A DNA stretch of 64,000 nucleotides from Paeniglutamicibacter sp. Y32M11 (GTDB taxonomy: Bacteria > Actinomycetota > Actinomycetes > Actinomycetales > Micrococcaceae), in contig NZ_CP079107.1 of the NCBI RefSeq assembly GCF_019285735.1, positions 744,001 to 808,000 of the forward strand. Direction: 5' to 3'. Of the stretch, positions 1 to 8,630 are shown piece after piece. A program made the position numbers and the translations under genes. The number at the start of each line of letters is the position of its first letter. Position 1 is the first letter of the stretch. The notes beneath the pieces were generated by a model that was not told the DNA's origin, did not search any database, and saw nothing but the letters and a program-made list of their open reading frames with translations.

Positions 1-1
1 C

Positions 2-370
2 GTCGTGGTCCTATCCTGTCCCTTAACCCAGGAAACTAGGGGCCTTTTCGGCGAGCAACAAATTTCCGCCATGAAGAAGGGGAGCATCCTGGTGAATCTG
101 GCCCGGGGTCCGGTACTGGATCAAGATGCGCTCCTAGCGGCGCTGGTGAGCGGGCGTCTTGGGGGAGCGGTGCTTGATGTCGCGAGTCCCGAGCCGTTGC
201 CGCAAGGTGACCCGCTGTGGAAGGCTCCGAACCTTGTGCTCTCACCACATTGCGCAGCAAACGTTGATGCGGAGAACACCCGGCTCGTGGAGTTGTTCAT
301 CAAAAACATTCGACGTTTTCTCGACGGCGAAGAACTGATCAATCGATACGATCCGCACGCTGGATATTGA
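2..370 (+). CDS. D-isomer 2-hydroxyacid dehydrogenase, C-terminal part (cut by window edge)
   Basis: This is the C-terminal end of an NAD-dependent 2-hydroxyacid dehydrogenase, and the reading frame is open back to the left edge. The visible residues match the end of the Rossmann domain: the LVNLARGPVLDQDALLAAL stretch, the GGAVLDV turn, and the SPHCAAN segment whose His sits where the family's catalytic His lies. The family reduces 2-keto acids or oxidises 2-hydroxy acids in the cytosol, but the substrate cannot be told from this fragment. It converges with the aminotransferase-like gene, with 34 bases between the two stop codons. Confidence 0.85.
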   Translation, partial: VVVLSCPLTQETRGLFGEQQISAMKKGSILVNLARGPVLDQDALLAALVSGRLGGAVLDVASPEPLPQGDPLWKAPNLVLSPHCAANVDAENTRLVELFIKNIRRFLDGEELINRYDPHAGY

Positions 371-404
371 GGGTCCATTCCGCCGCAAACTCTATGGGTC
401 CGAG

Positions 405-1610
405 TTACTGCGCGAACTCCGGGTCGGTGATGTCCTTGTTGTCGCAGCCATCCACTGCCGCTCCCATGCGGTGGATCATGCCACCTAGCACTGGATGTGG
501 GGTAGCAAAGTTCAGCCGCACAAAGCCCTGGCCGCCGCTACCGCAATCACTGCCGTTAATCAGTGCGACCTGGGCCTCGGCCAGGAAGAACCTTGCGGCA
601 TCGGGATCGAGGTTTAGTTGTGAAACATCGAGCCATCCGAGATAAGTCCCTTGCGGGGGTTGGTAACCGACGTGGGGAAGATGTCGCTTGATGAGCTCGC
701 CGAGCAACATCCGTGAGTGATCAAGATAGTCGACCACCCCGTCAAGCCACCCGGTGCCGGTACTGTAAGCGGCAGTGGTGGCAGCGAGCCCAACATTGGC
801 TGCGCAACTTTCCGGAATCTGTCCCACCCTCGCCCACAAGTCGAGATCCGCAGAGTTGCTCAAAATGAGTTGCGCGCACTTGAGGCCCGAGAGATTAAAC
901 GCCTTGGTAGCGCCAACAGCCGTGACACTATGAGCTGCCGCTGCCGGCACTACTGTGGCATAGGGAAGGTGCGAAGCACCTTCGAAAACCAGCGGCGAAT
1001 GGACCTCATCGACGAAAACTCGCGAACCCGTGGCCTCAACGAGGTCACAGATTCTGAGCAGCTCCGCACGCGAATAGACCTTGCCGATCGGATTGTGCGG
1101 ATTGACCAGAATCAGTAGTGCCCCTCCGGAAAGTGCTTGCTCTAACGCCGTCCAATTGATCTCCCACCCGGAATCGGTCCGGAGCATCGTCACTTCTATG
1201 GATTCTCGGCCAAAGCGTGATGCCGCAGCGATGTAGGGCATGTAGGCAGGGGTGAGCAAAACCAGCGGGGCATTGCGACGGTTACGCGGTGAAAAGTGCA
1301 TGATCGCCGCTTCGAGCGCTGCCTCGATGGAGTTCAGTGGCCTCACCTGCTGAGGGTCGATCGACCAAGAAAATCTGTTGTCCAACCAGGACGCGGTGGC
1401 CAATTGCATATCGTGGACCAACCACGTTGGTGCATAACCGGTCAGCCCATGGGCCAGGGTCTGTTGGGCGGCCTCGATCACGCCAGGAGCAGTTCCGAAA
1501 TCCATTTCGGCCAGTCCCGCACCGAGCGCGTGAGGGTACTCGGACCACTTCCGAGATCCAGCGTGGCGCAATTGCTCAACGGTGAGCTGATCATAGGGGT
1601 GGACACTCAT
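405..1610 (-). CDS. PatB/MalY-type PLP-dependent C-S lyase (aminotransferase class I/II fold)
   Basis: 401 aa, the usual length for MalY/PatB cystathionine beta-lyases. These PLP enzymes cleave the C-S bond of cystathionine or cysteine conjugates to give pyruvate, ammonia and a thiol. NPHNPIG lies at 170-176, DEVHSPL at 201-207, and the PLP-binding Lys is K236 in GATKAFNLSGLK, a typical MalY signature rather than that of a plain aminotransferase. The ATG at 1610 is preceded by TAAGCT and 6 bases with no Shine-Dalgarno, so the message is probably leaderless. A role in sulfur amino acid metabolism is inferred from the family. An aminotransferase with another substrate is possible. Confidence 0.85.
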   Translation of the reverse strand: MSVHPYDQLTVEQLRHAGSRKWSEYPHALGAGLAEMDFGTAPGVIEAAQQTLAHGLTGYAPTWLVHDMQLATASWLDNRFSWSIDPQQVRPLNSIEAALEAAIMHFSPRNRRNAPLVLLTPAYMPYIAAASRFGRESIEVTMLRTDSGWEINWTALEQALSGGALLILVNPHNPIGKVYSRAELLRICDLVEATGSRVFVDEVHSPLVFEGASHLPYATVVPAAAAHSVTAVGATKAFNLSGLKCAQLILSNSADLDLWARVGQIPESCAANVGLAATTAAYSTGTGWLDGVVDYLDHSRMLLGELIKRHLPHVGYQPPQGTYLGWLDVSQLNLDPDAARFFLAEAQVALINGSDCGSGGQGFVRLNFATPHPVLGGMIHRMGAAVDGCDNKDITDPEFAQ

Positions 1611-1616
1611 TTAGCC

Positions 1617-1622
1617 AGCTTA
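1617..1622 (-). promoter_or_regulatory. -10 element of a leaderless promoter for the C-S lyase gene
   Basis: TAAGCT on the minus strand, ending 6 bases before the ATG. No Shine-Dalgarno lies between. The spacing would put the first transcribed base at or next to the start codon. Confidence 0.55.
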
Positions 1623-1796
1623 GACGCGATCGATGGGTAAAGACCCAGAGAATTTTGGTTTTCTTCGGCCCATGGGCGGCCAAGTTGTATAGGTTGGGAG
1701 GAGGTCGGGACGCGGGCCACCGATGCCACCTTCGAGGGATCATTTTCCGCAGAGAGATCCGGCCCCGAACGCCAACTAAGGTATGGGGGGAGAACG

Positions 1797-2315
1797 ATGA
1801 GCGGACGCCGCGAGAGCGTTGAGGAACGACTGGACCGGAACTGGAACGAGCTCATGCAGGAGCTTCGAGTCATGCAGACGGGTGCGCAGATTCTGGCAGC
1901 TTTCCTAGTGGTCCTGCCCTTTCAGGCCGGATTCGTGAATCTTGAGCATGCCGAACGGATCTTCTACCTGGTGCTCTTGGTCTTCTCGGCGCTGCTGATC
2001 ATCCTGCTGGTCACCCCGGTCGCCGTGCACCGCCACCTCTTCGGACATCGGGTGAAGGTCACCACCGTTCACATGGGACACGTTATCTCCAAGATCGTGA
2101 TCATGGGCGTGGGGATGCTGGTGGCAGGGTGCGTCTGGTTTGTTATCCAGGTCCTCTATGGCTGGGCGATTGGTGCCATCATCGGCGGACTGACCATGCT
2201 GGCGGCCATTTTCCTGCTGTTTGTCTTACCCCGAATCATCAAACCGCGGTCCTCGATCCCCGCAGAACCGTCGCAGGTAGCTGGTGCGGGGGAAACAATC
2301 GACCCGCAAATGTGA
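1797..2315 (+). CDS. DUF6328 family membrane protein
   Basis: 172 aa with a charged N-terminus (SVEERLDRNWNELMQELRVMQTG) and four predicted membrane segments near residues 27-45, 54-74, 98-120 and 122-145. The N-terminal NELMQELRVMQTGAQILAAFL stretch and the VTPVAVHRHLFG turn after segment 2 match the DUF6328 family of actinobacterial integral membrane proteins, whose function is unknown. The start is supported by a purine-rich GGGGGAGAA 4 bases before the ATG. It stands alone between a divergent C-S lyase gene and hpaH. Confidence 0.8.
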   Translation: MSGRRESVEERLDRNWNELMQELRVMQTGAQILAAFLVVLPFQAGFVNLEHAERIFYLVLLVFSALLIILLVTPVAVHRHLFGHRVKVTTVHMGHVISKIVIMGVGMLVAGCVWFVIQVLYGWAIGAIIGGLTMLAAIFLLFVLPRIIKPRSSIPAEPSQVAGAGETIDPQM

Positions 2316-2426
2316 TGTTCGCGACCCATTGGATACGATGTTCAGAGTGTGACCTGCGTCCTCATGTGACGGGGCGCCGCATACCGCACACCATGCATCC
2401 AGAACTTTAGAAGGGCCGCGGCCAGC

Positions 2427-3212
2427 ATGCTCAATGATGAGACCATCACCCAGATCGCCGATGAACTCGTGCAGGCGGGCCAAGACCGGGTGCCGGTCAA
2501 GCGCCTGACCGCCCGCTTCCCCGAGATGACCATCGAAGATTCCTACCGGGTCCAGAATCTCTGGCGTCAGCGGTCGGAGGCCAACGGCCGCATCCTCACC
2601 GGTCGCAAGATCGGACTGACGTCCCGTGCCATGCAGATGGCCACGGGAATCACGGAACCGGACTACGGCATCATCTTTGATGACATGGTGCTCGACTCCG
2701 GCGCCAGCGTCGAATGGGACAAATACACCCACCCGCGCGTTGAAATGGAGCTGGCCTTCAAGCTCAACAAGGACATTGAGGGTCCCAACGCCAACATCTT
2801 CGATGTTTTGAATGCCACCGAATATGTCATCCCGGCATTGGAAATCCTTGACTCGCGCATCGAGATGGAGGGCCGCACCATCGTGGACACCATTAGCGAC
2901 AACGCCGCCATGGGAGCCATGGTCATCGGCGGCAACCCGATGAAGCCCTCCGACCTAGACCTGCGCTGGGTCTCGGGCATCCTGTTCAAAAACCAGGTGG
3001 TCGAGGAGACCGGTGTCGCCGCAGGGGTGCTGAACCACCCGGCCGCCGGAGTCTACTGGCTGGCCAATAAGATCGCCGCCCACGGCGATAAACTCAACGC
3101 CGGGGAAATCATCCTGGCAGGCTCCTTCACCCGCCCCATGTGGGTGGACAAGGGTGACACGGTCTTTGCCGACTACGGACGAATGGGGACAGTGACATGT
3201 CATTTCGCCTAG
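2427..3212 (+). CDS. hpaH: 2-oxo-hept-4-ene-1,7-dioate hydratase
   Basis: 261 aa, full length for HpaH/MhpD-type hydratases. The enzyme adds water to 2-oxo-hept-4-ene-1,7-dioate to give 4-hydroxy-2-oxoheptanedioate in the homoprotocatechuate branch of 4-hydroxyphenylacetate degradation. Visible signatures are GRKIGLTS at 59-66, the metal-site PRVEMELAF around 103-111 (E106, E108) and LEILDSR. The start has an AAGGG 12 bases upstream. It overlaps the next gene, the aldolase that acts on its product, by 16 bases, so the two are co-translated. A neighbouring-pathway hydratase (MhpD, XylJ) is less likely because of the aldolase partner. Confidence 0.88.
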   Translation: MLNDETITQIADELVQAGQDRVPVKRLTARFPEMTIEDSYRVQNLWRQRSEANGRILTGRKIGLTSRAMQMATGITEPDYGIIFDDMVLDSGASVEWDKYTHPRVEMELAFKLNKDIEGPNANIFDVLNATEYVIPALEILDSRIEMEGRTIVDTISDNAAMGAMVIGGNPMKPSDLDLRWVSGILFKNQVVEETGVAAGVLNHPAAGVYWLANKIAAHGDKLNAGEIILAGSFTRPMWVDKGDTVFADYGRMGTVTCHFA

Positions 3213-4012
3213 AGGCCGATCCGTCCCTGAAGGACGCGCTGAAGGACGCGGATCATTCGCTCGCAGGCATCTGGGTCTGCTCCGGATCCCCGCTCATCGC
3301 CGAGATCTGCGCCGGAGCCGGATTCGACTGGATTTTCATCGATGCCGAGCATTCGCCCAATGGACTCGAATCCATCCTGGCCCAGCTTCAGGCCGTCCGC
3401 GGCTACCCCGTCATCCCGGTGGTTCGCCCCCCGGTTAACGACACCGTGGTGATCAAGCAGTATCTGGATCTGGGGGTGCAGTCACTGATTGTGCCGATGG
3501 TTAACAACGCCGACGACGCTCGCGCGGCCGTCGCGGCCTGCCATTACCCGCCCATGGGGGTCCGCGGTGTGGGTTCGGCCCTGGCACGCTCGGCACGTTG
3601 GAACCGGATTCCGGATTACCTCACACACGCGAGTGAAACCGTGACGTTGATGGTGCAGATCGAATCCGCTCAGGCGGTGACCAATGTTGATGAGATCGTG
3701 GCCACCGAGGGAGTTGACGGCATCTTCATTGGCCCCTCCGACCTCGCCGCCTCGATGGGTGTGATCGGTCAGCAGGAACACCCAGAGGTCATCAACGCCG
3801 TGGAAACCGCCATCACGGCGGGCCGTAAGGCCGGCAAATACGTGGGGGTTAACGCCTTCACCGAGGCCTCGGCCAAGCGCTACATTGCCTGTGGTGCCCA
3901 CTACGTCGGGGTCGGTGCAGACGTTGCGATGTTGGCCCGTGGCTCCGAGGCCCTGGCCGCGAAGTTCGGTGCCGGAAACCACAGCGCGGACGGAACTCCC
4001 GCCAGTTACTAA
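3197..4012 (+). CDS. hpaI: 4-hydroxy-2-oxoheptanedioate aldolase (HpcH/HpaI class II)
   Basis: 271 aa. It belongs to the metal-dependent HpcH/HpaI aldolases, which split 4-hydroxy-2-oxoheptane-1,7-dioate into pyruvate and succinate semialdehyde. The family's FIDAEHSPNG (H52), VVRPPVND, MVQIESA (metal ligand E156) and IGPSDLAASMG (D182) are all present. It overlaps hpaH by 16 bases and is followed by a strong terminator, so this two-gene unit ends here. No ring-cleavage or decarboxylase genes of the pathway lie to its right. They may lie elsewhere, or the pair may serve a related keto-acid substrate. Confidence 0.88.
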   Translation: MSFRLEADPSLKDALKDADHSLAGIWVCSGSPLIAEICAGAGFDWIFIDAEHSPNGLESILAQLQAVRGYPVIPVVRPPVNDTVVIKQYLDLGVQSLIVPMVNNADDARAAVAACHYPPMGVRGVGSALARSARWNRIPDYLTHASETVTLMVQIESAQAVTNVDEIVATEGVDGIFIGPSDLAASMGVIGQQEHPEVINAVETAITAGRKAGKYVGVNAFTEASAKRYIACGAHYVGVGADVAMLARGSEALAAKFGAGNHSADGTPASY

Positions 4013-4043
4013 GCATCACCGACGAAGACATCGTGTTTTTGGT

Positions 4044-4084
4044 ACGGCGGCCCCGCGGGAACTTACCTCCCGCGGGGCCGCCGT
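4044..4084 (+). terminator. Stem-loop terminator after hpaI
   Basis: A perfect 17-bp stem (4044-4060 with 4068-4084) closes a 7-base loop (ACTTACC) 32 bases after the hpaI stop codon. There is no long U-tract. It also separates hpaI from the leaderless promoter of the next gene. Confidence 0.75.
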
Positions 4085-4111
4085 GCGTTTCGGGCCACAG
4101 CGCGGAGCCGA

Positions 4112-4117
4112 TAGGGT
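4112..4117 (+). promoter_or_regulatory. -10 element of a leaderless promoter for the TauE/SafE gene
   Basis: TAGGGT followed by 7 bases and the ATG at 4125. No Shine-Dalgarno is present. A convincing -35 is not visible. Confidence 0.5.
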
Positions 4118-4124
4118 CGATCTA

Positions 4125-4871
4125 ATGGAACTCTCCCTCATCTTCGTCGTGCTCGGCATGGTCGTCATCGGTGCCATCGCTCAGCGAGTTGCGGGCCTCG
4201 GGTTCGCCATGCTCGTTTCCCCCTTCCTCGTGATCATGCTTGGCGCCCACGAGGGCGTCTTCCTGGTGAACATCTGTGGAGTGCTCTCCTCGGCGATCAT
4301 CATGCCGCGGGTGTGGAAGGACATCGACTGGTCGATGTTCCGCTGGCTGTGCTCCTTTTCCATCATCGGCTCCGTCATCGGGGCGCTGCTGGCCGGAGCG
4401 CTACCCGCGGCACCGCTGTCGATCGTGGTGGGGGCGGTGGTCCTGGCGGCACTGCTACTTTCGCTGATCCTCGCACGCGCCAATGTCACGGTGAGCGGTC
4501 AGCTCCCCAAATCCAGTGCCGGTTTCCTCTCCGGGCTCACCAACGCGATGGCGGGTGTGGGTGGACCGGCGGTGAGCGCCTACGCGGTATTGGCCCGCTG
4601 GCCGCAACGGCCCTTCGCCGCAACCCTGCAGCCGTTTTTTGTGGTGACGGGTTTGATCTCCATCGGGATGAAATTCATCACCACCCCCGCCGCGCTGCCG
4701 GTCATGCCGCTCTGGGCCTGGATCGGTGTGGCGGTATTTATCTGGGTCGGGGTGTTCATTGGTGAGCGGGTCCAGCGCGTGGTTAGTGACAAGCACGCCC
4801 GCTTCTTTGTCCTGTGTATTGCCTTCCTCGGAGCGATCACCGCGCTCATCAGTGGACTGCGCGCGCTCTAA
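4125..4871 (+). CDS. TauE/SafE family sulfite exporter-like permease
   Basis: 248 aa, almost entirely membrane-spanning with about 7-8 hydrophobic segments. The two halves carry the TauE/SafE repeats: GLGFAMLVSPFLVIMLG near the N-terminus and AGFLSGLTNAMAGVGGPAVSAY in the second half. The family moves small organic or inorganic anions such as sulfite, sulfoacetate or other carboxylates across the membrane, and the substrate cannot be told here. A longer frame runs back into hpaI, but the ATG at 4125 gives the standard TauE start and lies 7 bases after TAGGGT. The gene follows the hpaHI terminator, so it is its own unit. Confidence 0.82.
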   Translation: MELSLIFVVLGMVVIGAIAQRVAGLGFAMLVSPFLVIMLGAHEGVFLVNICGVLSSAIIMPRVWKDIDWSMFRWLCSFSIIGSVIGALLAGALPAAPLSIVVGAVVLAALLLSLILARANVTVSGQLPKSSAGFLSGLTNAMAGVGGPAVSAYAVLARWPQRPFAATLQPFFVVTGLISIGMKFITTPAALPVMPLWAWIGVAVFIWVGVFIGERVQRVVSDKHARFFVLCIAFLGAITALISGLRAL

Positions 4872-4919
4872 GGTGGCGGGGCGGTAAACCGCGTCAATCA
4901 GGGGATCACAGGCACTTCG

Positions 4920-6266
4920 ATGGCACGATGGGACACGATGAGTGAGAAGAAAAAGCAGCCGCCCGCCGCAGCTGCGCTAAATGCTGCCCGCCAACGGTTG
5001 AGTACCGGATGGCCCATGCCGCTATTCCTGCAGGGAGCCTTCGAGTTCATGCAGGCGGCCCTATTCTCCGCGTTCCTCGTGGTCATTCCGTGGTTCGCCG
5101 TCTGGTTCAGCGGCGGCTTCGCCGACCGGGGCATCGAATCGGTCCTCAAAATGGGCGGCCAGATCTGGCTACTGATCCACGGCGTGCCCATCAACTTGCT
5201 GCAGGTCGGGGACGGCATTGACCCATCACACGGTTCGGCGGTGCTGAACTTCATCCCGCTGGGACTGACCCTGATCCCGTTTTTCCTCTGCTGGCGTGCC
5301 GGACGACGCATCGCCCGAGCCTCCTATACCGACCAATTATGGCAGGGCATCCTTGGCGCCCTGGGCGTCTACCTGCTCTGTGGGCTATTCACCGGTTTCC
5401 TGGTGAACAACGAGGAAGCCAACGTCTCGCTGCTGGCCGCAACATTGATTCCCCTGATCCCGGCCGGAGCCGGAGTCATCACCGGGGCCCGCCGCGAGGC
5501 CGGGTCCTGGGTACGGCTCATCGGCTTTGATGCGGCAGCCTGGATCGCCAAGACCTCCCAGCACTCGCGCTGGGCGGGGTCCTATGTCTGGGCCGCATTG
5601 TGCGGGGGCGCCCTGGCCTACCTACTCACCTTTGCGCTCGCCTCCGGATTGCTAGCGATCAACTTGGCCGTGCATTGGGTGGATGTCTCCAACGTTTACC
5701 AGCAGCTGCGCCCCGGTCCGATCGGTTCGGCCGTGCTGACCCTGGGCCAGCTCGGCGTGATGCCGAACCTGGCGCTGTGGACCCTGGCCTGGATCACCGG
5801 CGGTGGCTTCACCCTGGGAGTGGGCAGTACGCTCTCCACCCTGCAAACCACCGTGGGCCCGCTGCCCGCGGTTCCGGTGCTCGCGGCGCTGCCCGCCGGG
5901 GATTTGAGCTACGCCTGGGCCTTTATGCTGCTGCCGGTGTTTGCCGGGTTCATGGCCGGCTGGTATTTCCTGCGGGTGGGGGAGAACCACCTTGATGACT
6001 GGATCTCCAAGCGGATCGGCTACCGATGGCTGTCCCTGGGACTGTCCACGGTGGCCCTTGGCCTGTTTGTGGGCATCATCGCCGGGCTGCTTTCGGTGGT
6101 GGGATCCTGGCTGGCCGGCGGTTCGCTGGGCATCGGGCGCTTCACCGAGGTGGGTCCCGACGTGCTGCTCACCGCCGTGCTCCTGGCCGCGGAGGTCGCG
6201 CTGGGCACGGCCATCGGTTACCTGGTGTCCCCGTTACTTGAGCACGATCCGGTGCTTGACCGCTAG
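4920..6266 (+). CDS. DUF6350 family polytopic membrane protein
   Basis: 448 aa with about 9-10 membrane segments. The pattern of a long periplasmic-side loop with IWLLIHGVPINL and FIPLGLTLIPFFLCWRAGRRIA matches the DUF6350 family. This family sits next to purN in many actinobacteria and has no proven function (a link to the cell envelope or division has been suggested for the wider group). The ATG at 4920 is used here. A second ATG at 4938, preceded by GGGA, is equally plausible. In this genome a 5-kb peptide-transport operon separates it from purN. Confidence 0.8.
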   Translation: MARWDTMSEKKKQPPAAAALNAARQRLSTGWPMPLFLQGAFEFMQAALFSAFLVVIPWFAVWFSGGFADRGIESVLKMGGQIWLLIHGVPINLLQVGDGIDPSHGSAVLNFIPLGLTLIPFFLCWRAGRRIARASYTDQLWQGILGALGVYLLCGLFTGFLVNNEEANVSLLAATLIPLIPAGAGVITGARREAGSWVRLIGFDAAAWIAKTSQHSRWAGSYVWAALCGGALAYLLTFALASGLLAINLAVHWVDVSNVYQQLRPGPIGSAVLTLGQLGVMPNLALWTLAWITGGGFTLGVGSTLSTLQTTVGPLPAVPVLAALPAGDLSYAWAFMLLPVFAGFMAGWYFLRVGENHLDDWISKRIGYRWLSLGLSTVALGLFVGIIAGLLSVVGSWLAGGSLGIGRFTEVGPDVLLTAVLLAAEVALGTAIGYLVSPLLEHDPVLDR

Positions 6267-6538
6267 GAGCGCAGCTTCACGCCCGGATCGTGGTGCGGAT
6301 GGTGTGCCGCGACGTGCCGGGTAAATTGCGCCAGCGCTCAAACGCTGAAGACCGAGCCGTTGAACCCCTCACCGCGCCGCGAGTACCGCTCGCGACGCAG
6401 CGATTCCACTACCGTGGTCGGGTCGCCGGCGGGGTCAGCAAGCTGACATCGATCCCGCATTACCCGCACACCTGGGTCAGGACGATGGCCCATTCCTTGG
6501 AGCCACCCGGTGGTTAGAGGGTCATGGTTTTGACCCAC
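6267..6538 (-). pseudogene. Possible decayed reading frame in the gap after the DUF6350 gene
   Basis: On the minus strand one frame reads from 6538 to a stop at 6338-6340 (ending RRGEGFNGSVFSV). It then continues in the same frame as ALAQFTRHVAAHHPHHDPGVKLRS to a stop at 6267. The two halves read like parts of one protein interrupted by a TGA, but I do not recognise it. The 5' part overlaps the next gene. It may equally be chance coding. Confidence 0.2.
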
Positions 6539-6938
6539 CGGTGCTCATACCCGCGGGCATGAGCTGCTCCTGATAGTGCTGCGTGCAGAGCGCCTGGCTA
6601 CGCAGCGTCAGCGCATCGGTGGTGCAATCCTTGAAGGCCACGGTGGGTCCGTAAAACACCAGCTGCACCACCAGCGGCAGGGCCACCAGGACGCAGCCCA
6701 GCGTCGCGATGGGCGCGGCAATACGCAACATCCCGGAGGCGGGAGTCCGCAGGGCGATAATGCAGGTCACGATGCCACACACCAGACCCGCGGCGGCGAA
6801 GAGCAGACCGATGAGGTTAAAGGGTAGGGGCAGGTACCAACAGATTAATGTGCCAGCCATTGTCATGATCGTGGCGCGAGCCCAGGGCAGGAGCCGAGTC
6901 ATTGCGGCGCGCGCGTCGGGGGAAGAATGTGGAGCCAT
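6522..6938 (-). CDS. Small membrane protein, DUF4190-like, function unknown
   Basis: 138 aa. After a short basic, hydrophilic N-terminus there are three hydrophobic segments: ATIMTMAGTLICWYLPLP, LIGLLFAAAGLVCGIVTCII and APIATLGCVLVALPLVVQLVFY. The C-terminal tail is polar and contains two Cys (KDCTTDAL...QALCTQ). The arrangement resembles DUF4190-type small membrane proteins, but no firm family is claimed. The start at 6938 is chosen because TAGGGT lies exactly 7 bases upstream, a leaderless arrangement, while an upstream ATG would add an unlikely hydrophilic tail. It is divergent from the peptide ABC operon. Confidence 0.6.
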   Translation of the reverse strand: MAPHSSPDARAAMTRLLPWARATIMTMAGTLICWYLPLPFNLIGLLFAAAGLVCGIVTCIIALRTPASGMLRIAAPIATLGCVLVALPLVVQLVFYGPTVAFKDCTTDALTLRSQALCTQHYQEQLMPAGMSTGGSKP

Positions 6939-6945
6939 GAGAACC

Positions 6946-6951
6946 ACCCTA
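6946..6951 (-). promoter_or_regulatory. -10 element of a leaderless promoter for the small membrane protein gene
   Basis: TAGGGT on the minus strand, 7 bases before the ATG at 6938. Confidence 0.55.
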
Positions 6952-7089
6952 GACCTCAACGGTGCAACGTTTATGGCCACGGCGGTCACACATGGGTGCC
7001 GCTGCGTACGATAATGGTTTGTCACAGGTACTTTTTAACACCCGCGGTACCCCCGCGCCCCGATTGACGATGTGAAGGAACAACGGCTG

Positions 7090-8613
7090 ATGCAGGCAAG
7101 AACCAAGGCCCGACGCGGTATTCGCGGCGCATTGCTCGGCGCGGCACTCACCGCAGCCCTGCTGCTTTCCTCCTGTAGCGCCGGCGCCGGCCCGCAGGCC
7201 ACCGATCCCGACTCGCTCACCGTGGCGTTAACCGGGGAGCCGGTAAACCTGGACTTCACCACCACGGCCGGGGCGGCGATCCCGCAGGCGCTGATGTCTA
7301 ACGTCTACCAGGGTCTGGTGGCGGTGGATCAGACCGGGGCCATCAACCCGCTGTTGGCCACCAGCTGGGAAACCAATCAAGCCAACACGTCCTATACCTT
7401 CACGCTGGTGGCGGGCGCCACCTTCTCCAACGGTGCGGCATTCGACGCGCAGGACGTGAAGTTCTCCATTGAACGGGTTAAATCCGAGGCGTGGCTGAAC
7501 GGGCTCAAGTCCAAGATGGACGTGGTGAAGAACGTGGTGGTTAATTCCCCGACCTCCGTCACGGTGAACCTCTCGCGCCCCTCACAGGCCTGGCTATACT
7601 CCATGACCACGCTGGTCGGTGCCATGTTTGATGCCTCGGGTGTTGCCGATCTGGCCACTACGCCGGTGGGCACCGGACCCTACACGCTCACCTCGTGGGC
7701 TCGCGGGGATTCGATCGGCCTGACCGCACGCCCGGACTATTGGGGCACGGCCCCGAGCATCAAAAACGTGAAGCTGCGCTACTTCGCCGACGCCATCGCC
7801 ACCACCAACGCCCTGAGCACCGGGGATGTTGATGTCATCTACAACATGCAGGCTCCGGAACTGCTCTCCACCTTTAGTTCCAACCCCGATTACCAGGTCC
7901 TCGAGGGCACCTCCAACGGGGAAATCATCCTGTCGATGAACAACAAGGTGGCACCCTTTGATGACAAGCGGGTCCGCCAAGCGGTGCTCTACGCCATCGA
8001 CCGGCAGGCGGTGCGCGATACCGCGTGGAACGGACTCGGTACGCTGGTGGGCGCACCGGTGCCCCCGACCGACCCGTACTACGAGGATCTGAACTCGCTC
8101 TACCCCTTTGACCCGGCCAAGGCCAAGGCCCTGCTGAAGGACGCTGGCGCGGAAAATGTGAAGATCACCTTTACCGTGCCCACCCGCCCCTACGCCGGTG
8201 CGGTGGCGGAGATCGTGCAGTCGCAATTGCGTGATGTGGGGATCGACGCGAAGATCACCTCCGCCGAGTTCCCCGCCGTCTGGCTGGACACGGTCTTTAA
8301 TAAGCACAACTATCAGATGTCGGTGGTGCTCGCCGTGGAGGCCCGCGACGTGCTCACCATGTTTAACAACCCCGACTACTACATCGGGTACGACAACTCG
8401 AAGATCTCCGAGGCGGCGGCCGCGGCCGATGCGGGGGATACCACCAGCTACATCGCCGGCATGAAAAACGTGGTGCGTACCATTGCCGATGATGCGCCGG
8501 TGGATACGCTCTTCATCTTCCCGAACATCTCGGTAGCCAAGGTGGGCATCACCGGTCTGGGAGCCAATTCGGTCACCGAGGCGCTGAACCTTTCCACCAT
8601 CGCCTGGTCCTAG
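7090..8613 (+). CDS. Peptide/nickel-type ABC transporter substrate-binding lipoprotein (SBP family 5)
   Basis: 507 aa. The N-terminus is a lipoprotein signal: basic start, hydrophobic core and LLSSC with the lipidated Cys at 29. The mature part has the family 5 signatures, including WETNQANTSYTFTLVAGATFSNGAAFDAQDVKFSIERV and GTGPYTLTSW. It captures oligopeptides or similar ligands outside the membrane and delivers them to the permeases encoded next. The ATG at 7090 is preferred over a GTG at 7072 because AAGGA lies 10 bases before it. It is the first gene of a four-gene operon whose genes are 17, 3 and -4 bases apart. Confidence 0.88.
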   Translation: MQARTKARRGIRGALLGAALTAALLLSSCSAGAGPQATDPDSLTVALTGEPVNLDFTTTAGAAIPQALMSNVYQGLVAVDQTGAINPLLATSWETNQANTSYTFTLVAGATFSNGAAFDAQDVKFSIERVKSEAWLNGLKSKMDVVKNVVVNSPTSVTVNLSRPSQAWLYSMTTLVGAMFDASGVADLATTPVGTGPYTLTSWARGDSIGLTARPDYWGTAPSIKNVKLRYFADAIATTNALSTGDVDVIYNMQAPELLSTFSSNPDYQVLEGTSNGEIILSMNNKVAPFDDKRVRQAVLYAIDRQAVRDTAWNGLGTLVGAPVPPTDPYYEDLNSLYPFDPAKAKALLKDAGAENVKITFTVPTRPYAGAVAEIVQSQLRDVGIDAKITSAEFPAVWLDTVFNKHNYQMSVVLAVEARDVLTMFNNPDYYIGYDNSKISEAAAAADAGDTTSYIAGMKNVVRTIADDAPVDTLFIFPNISVAKVGITGLGANSVTEALNLSTIAWS

Positions 8614-8630
8614 GGGTAGGTGGGGAAAAG

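Noticed and set aside
3885-4124. A longer N-terminus for the TauE/SafE protein
   Set aside because: The extra 80 residues are an alternative frame of hpaI and cross the hpaI terminator. The membrane protein starts naturally at 4125.
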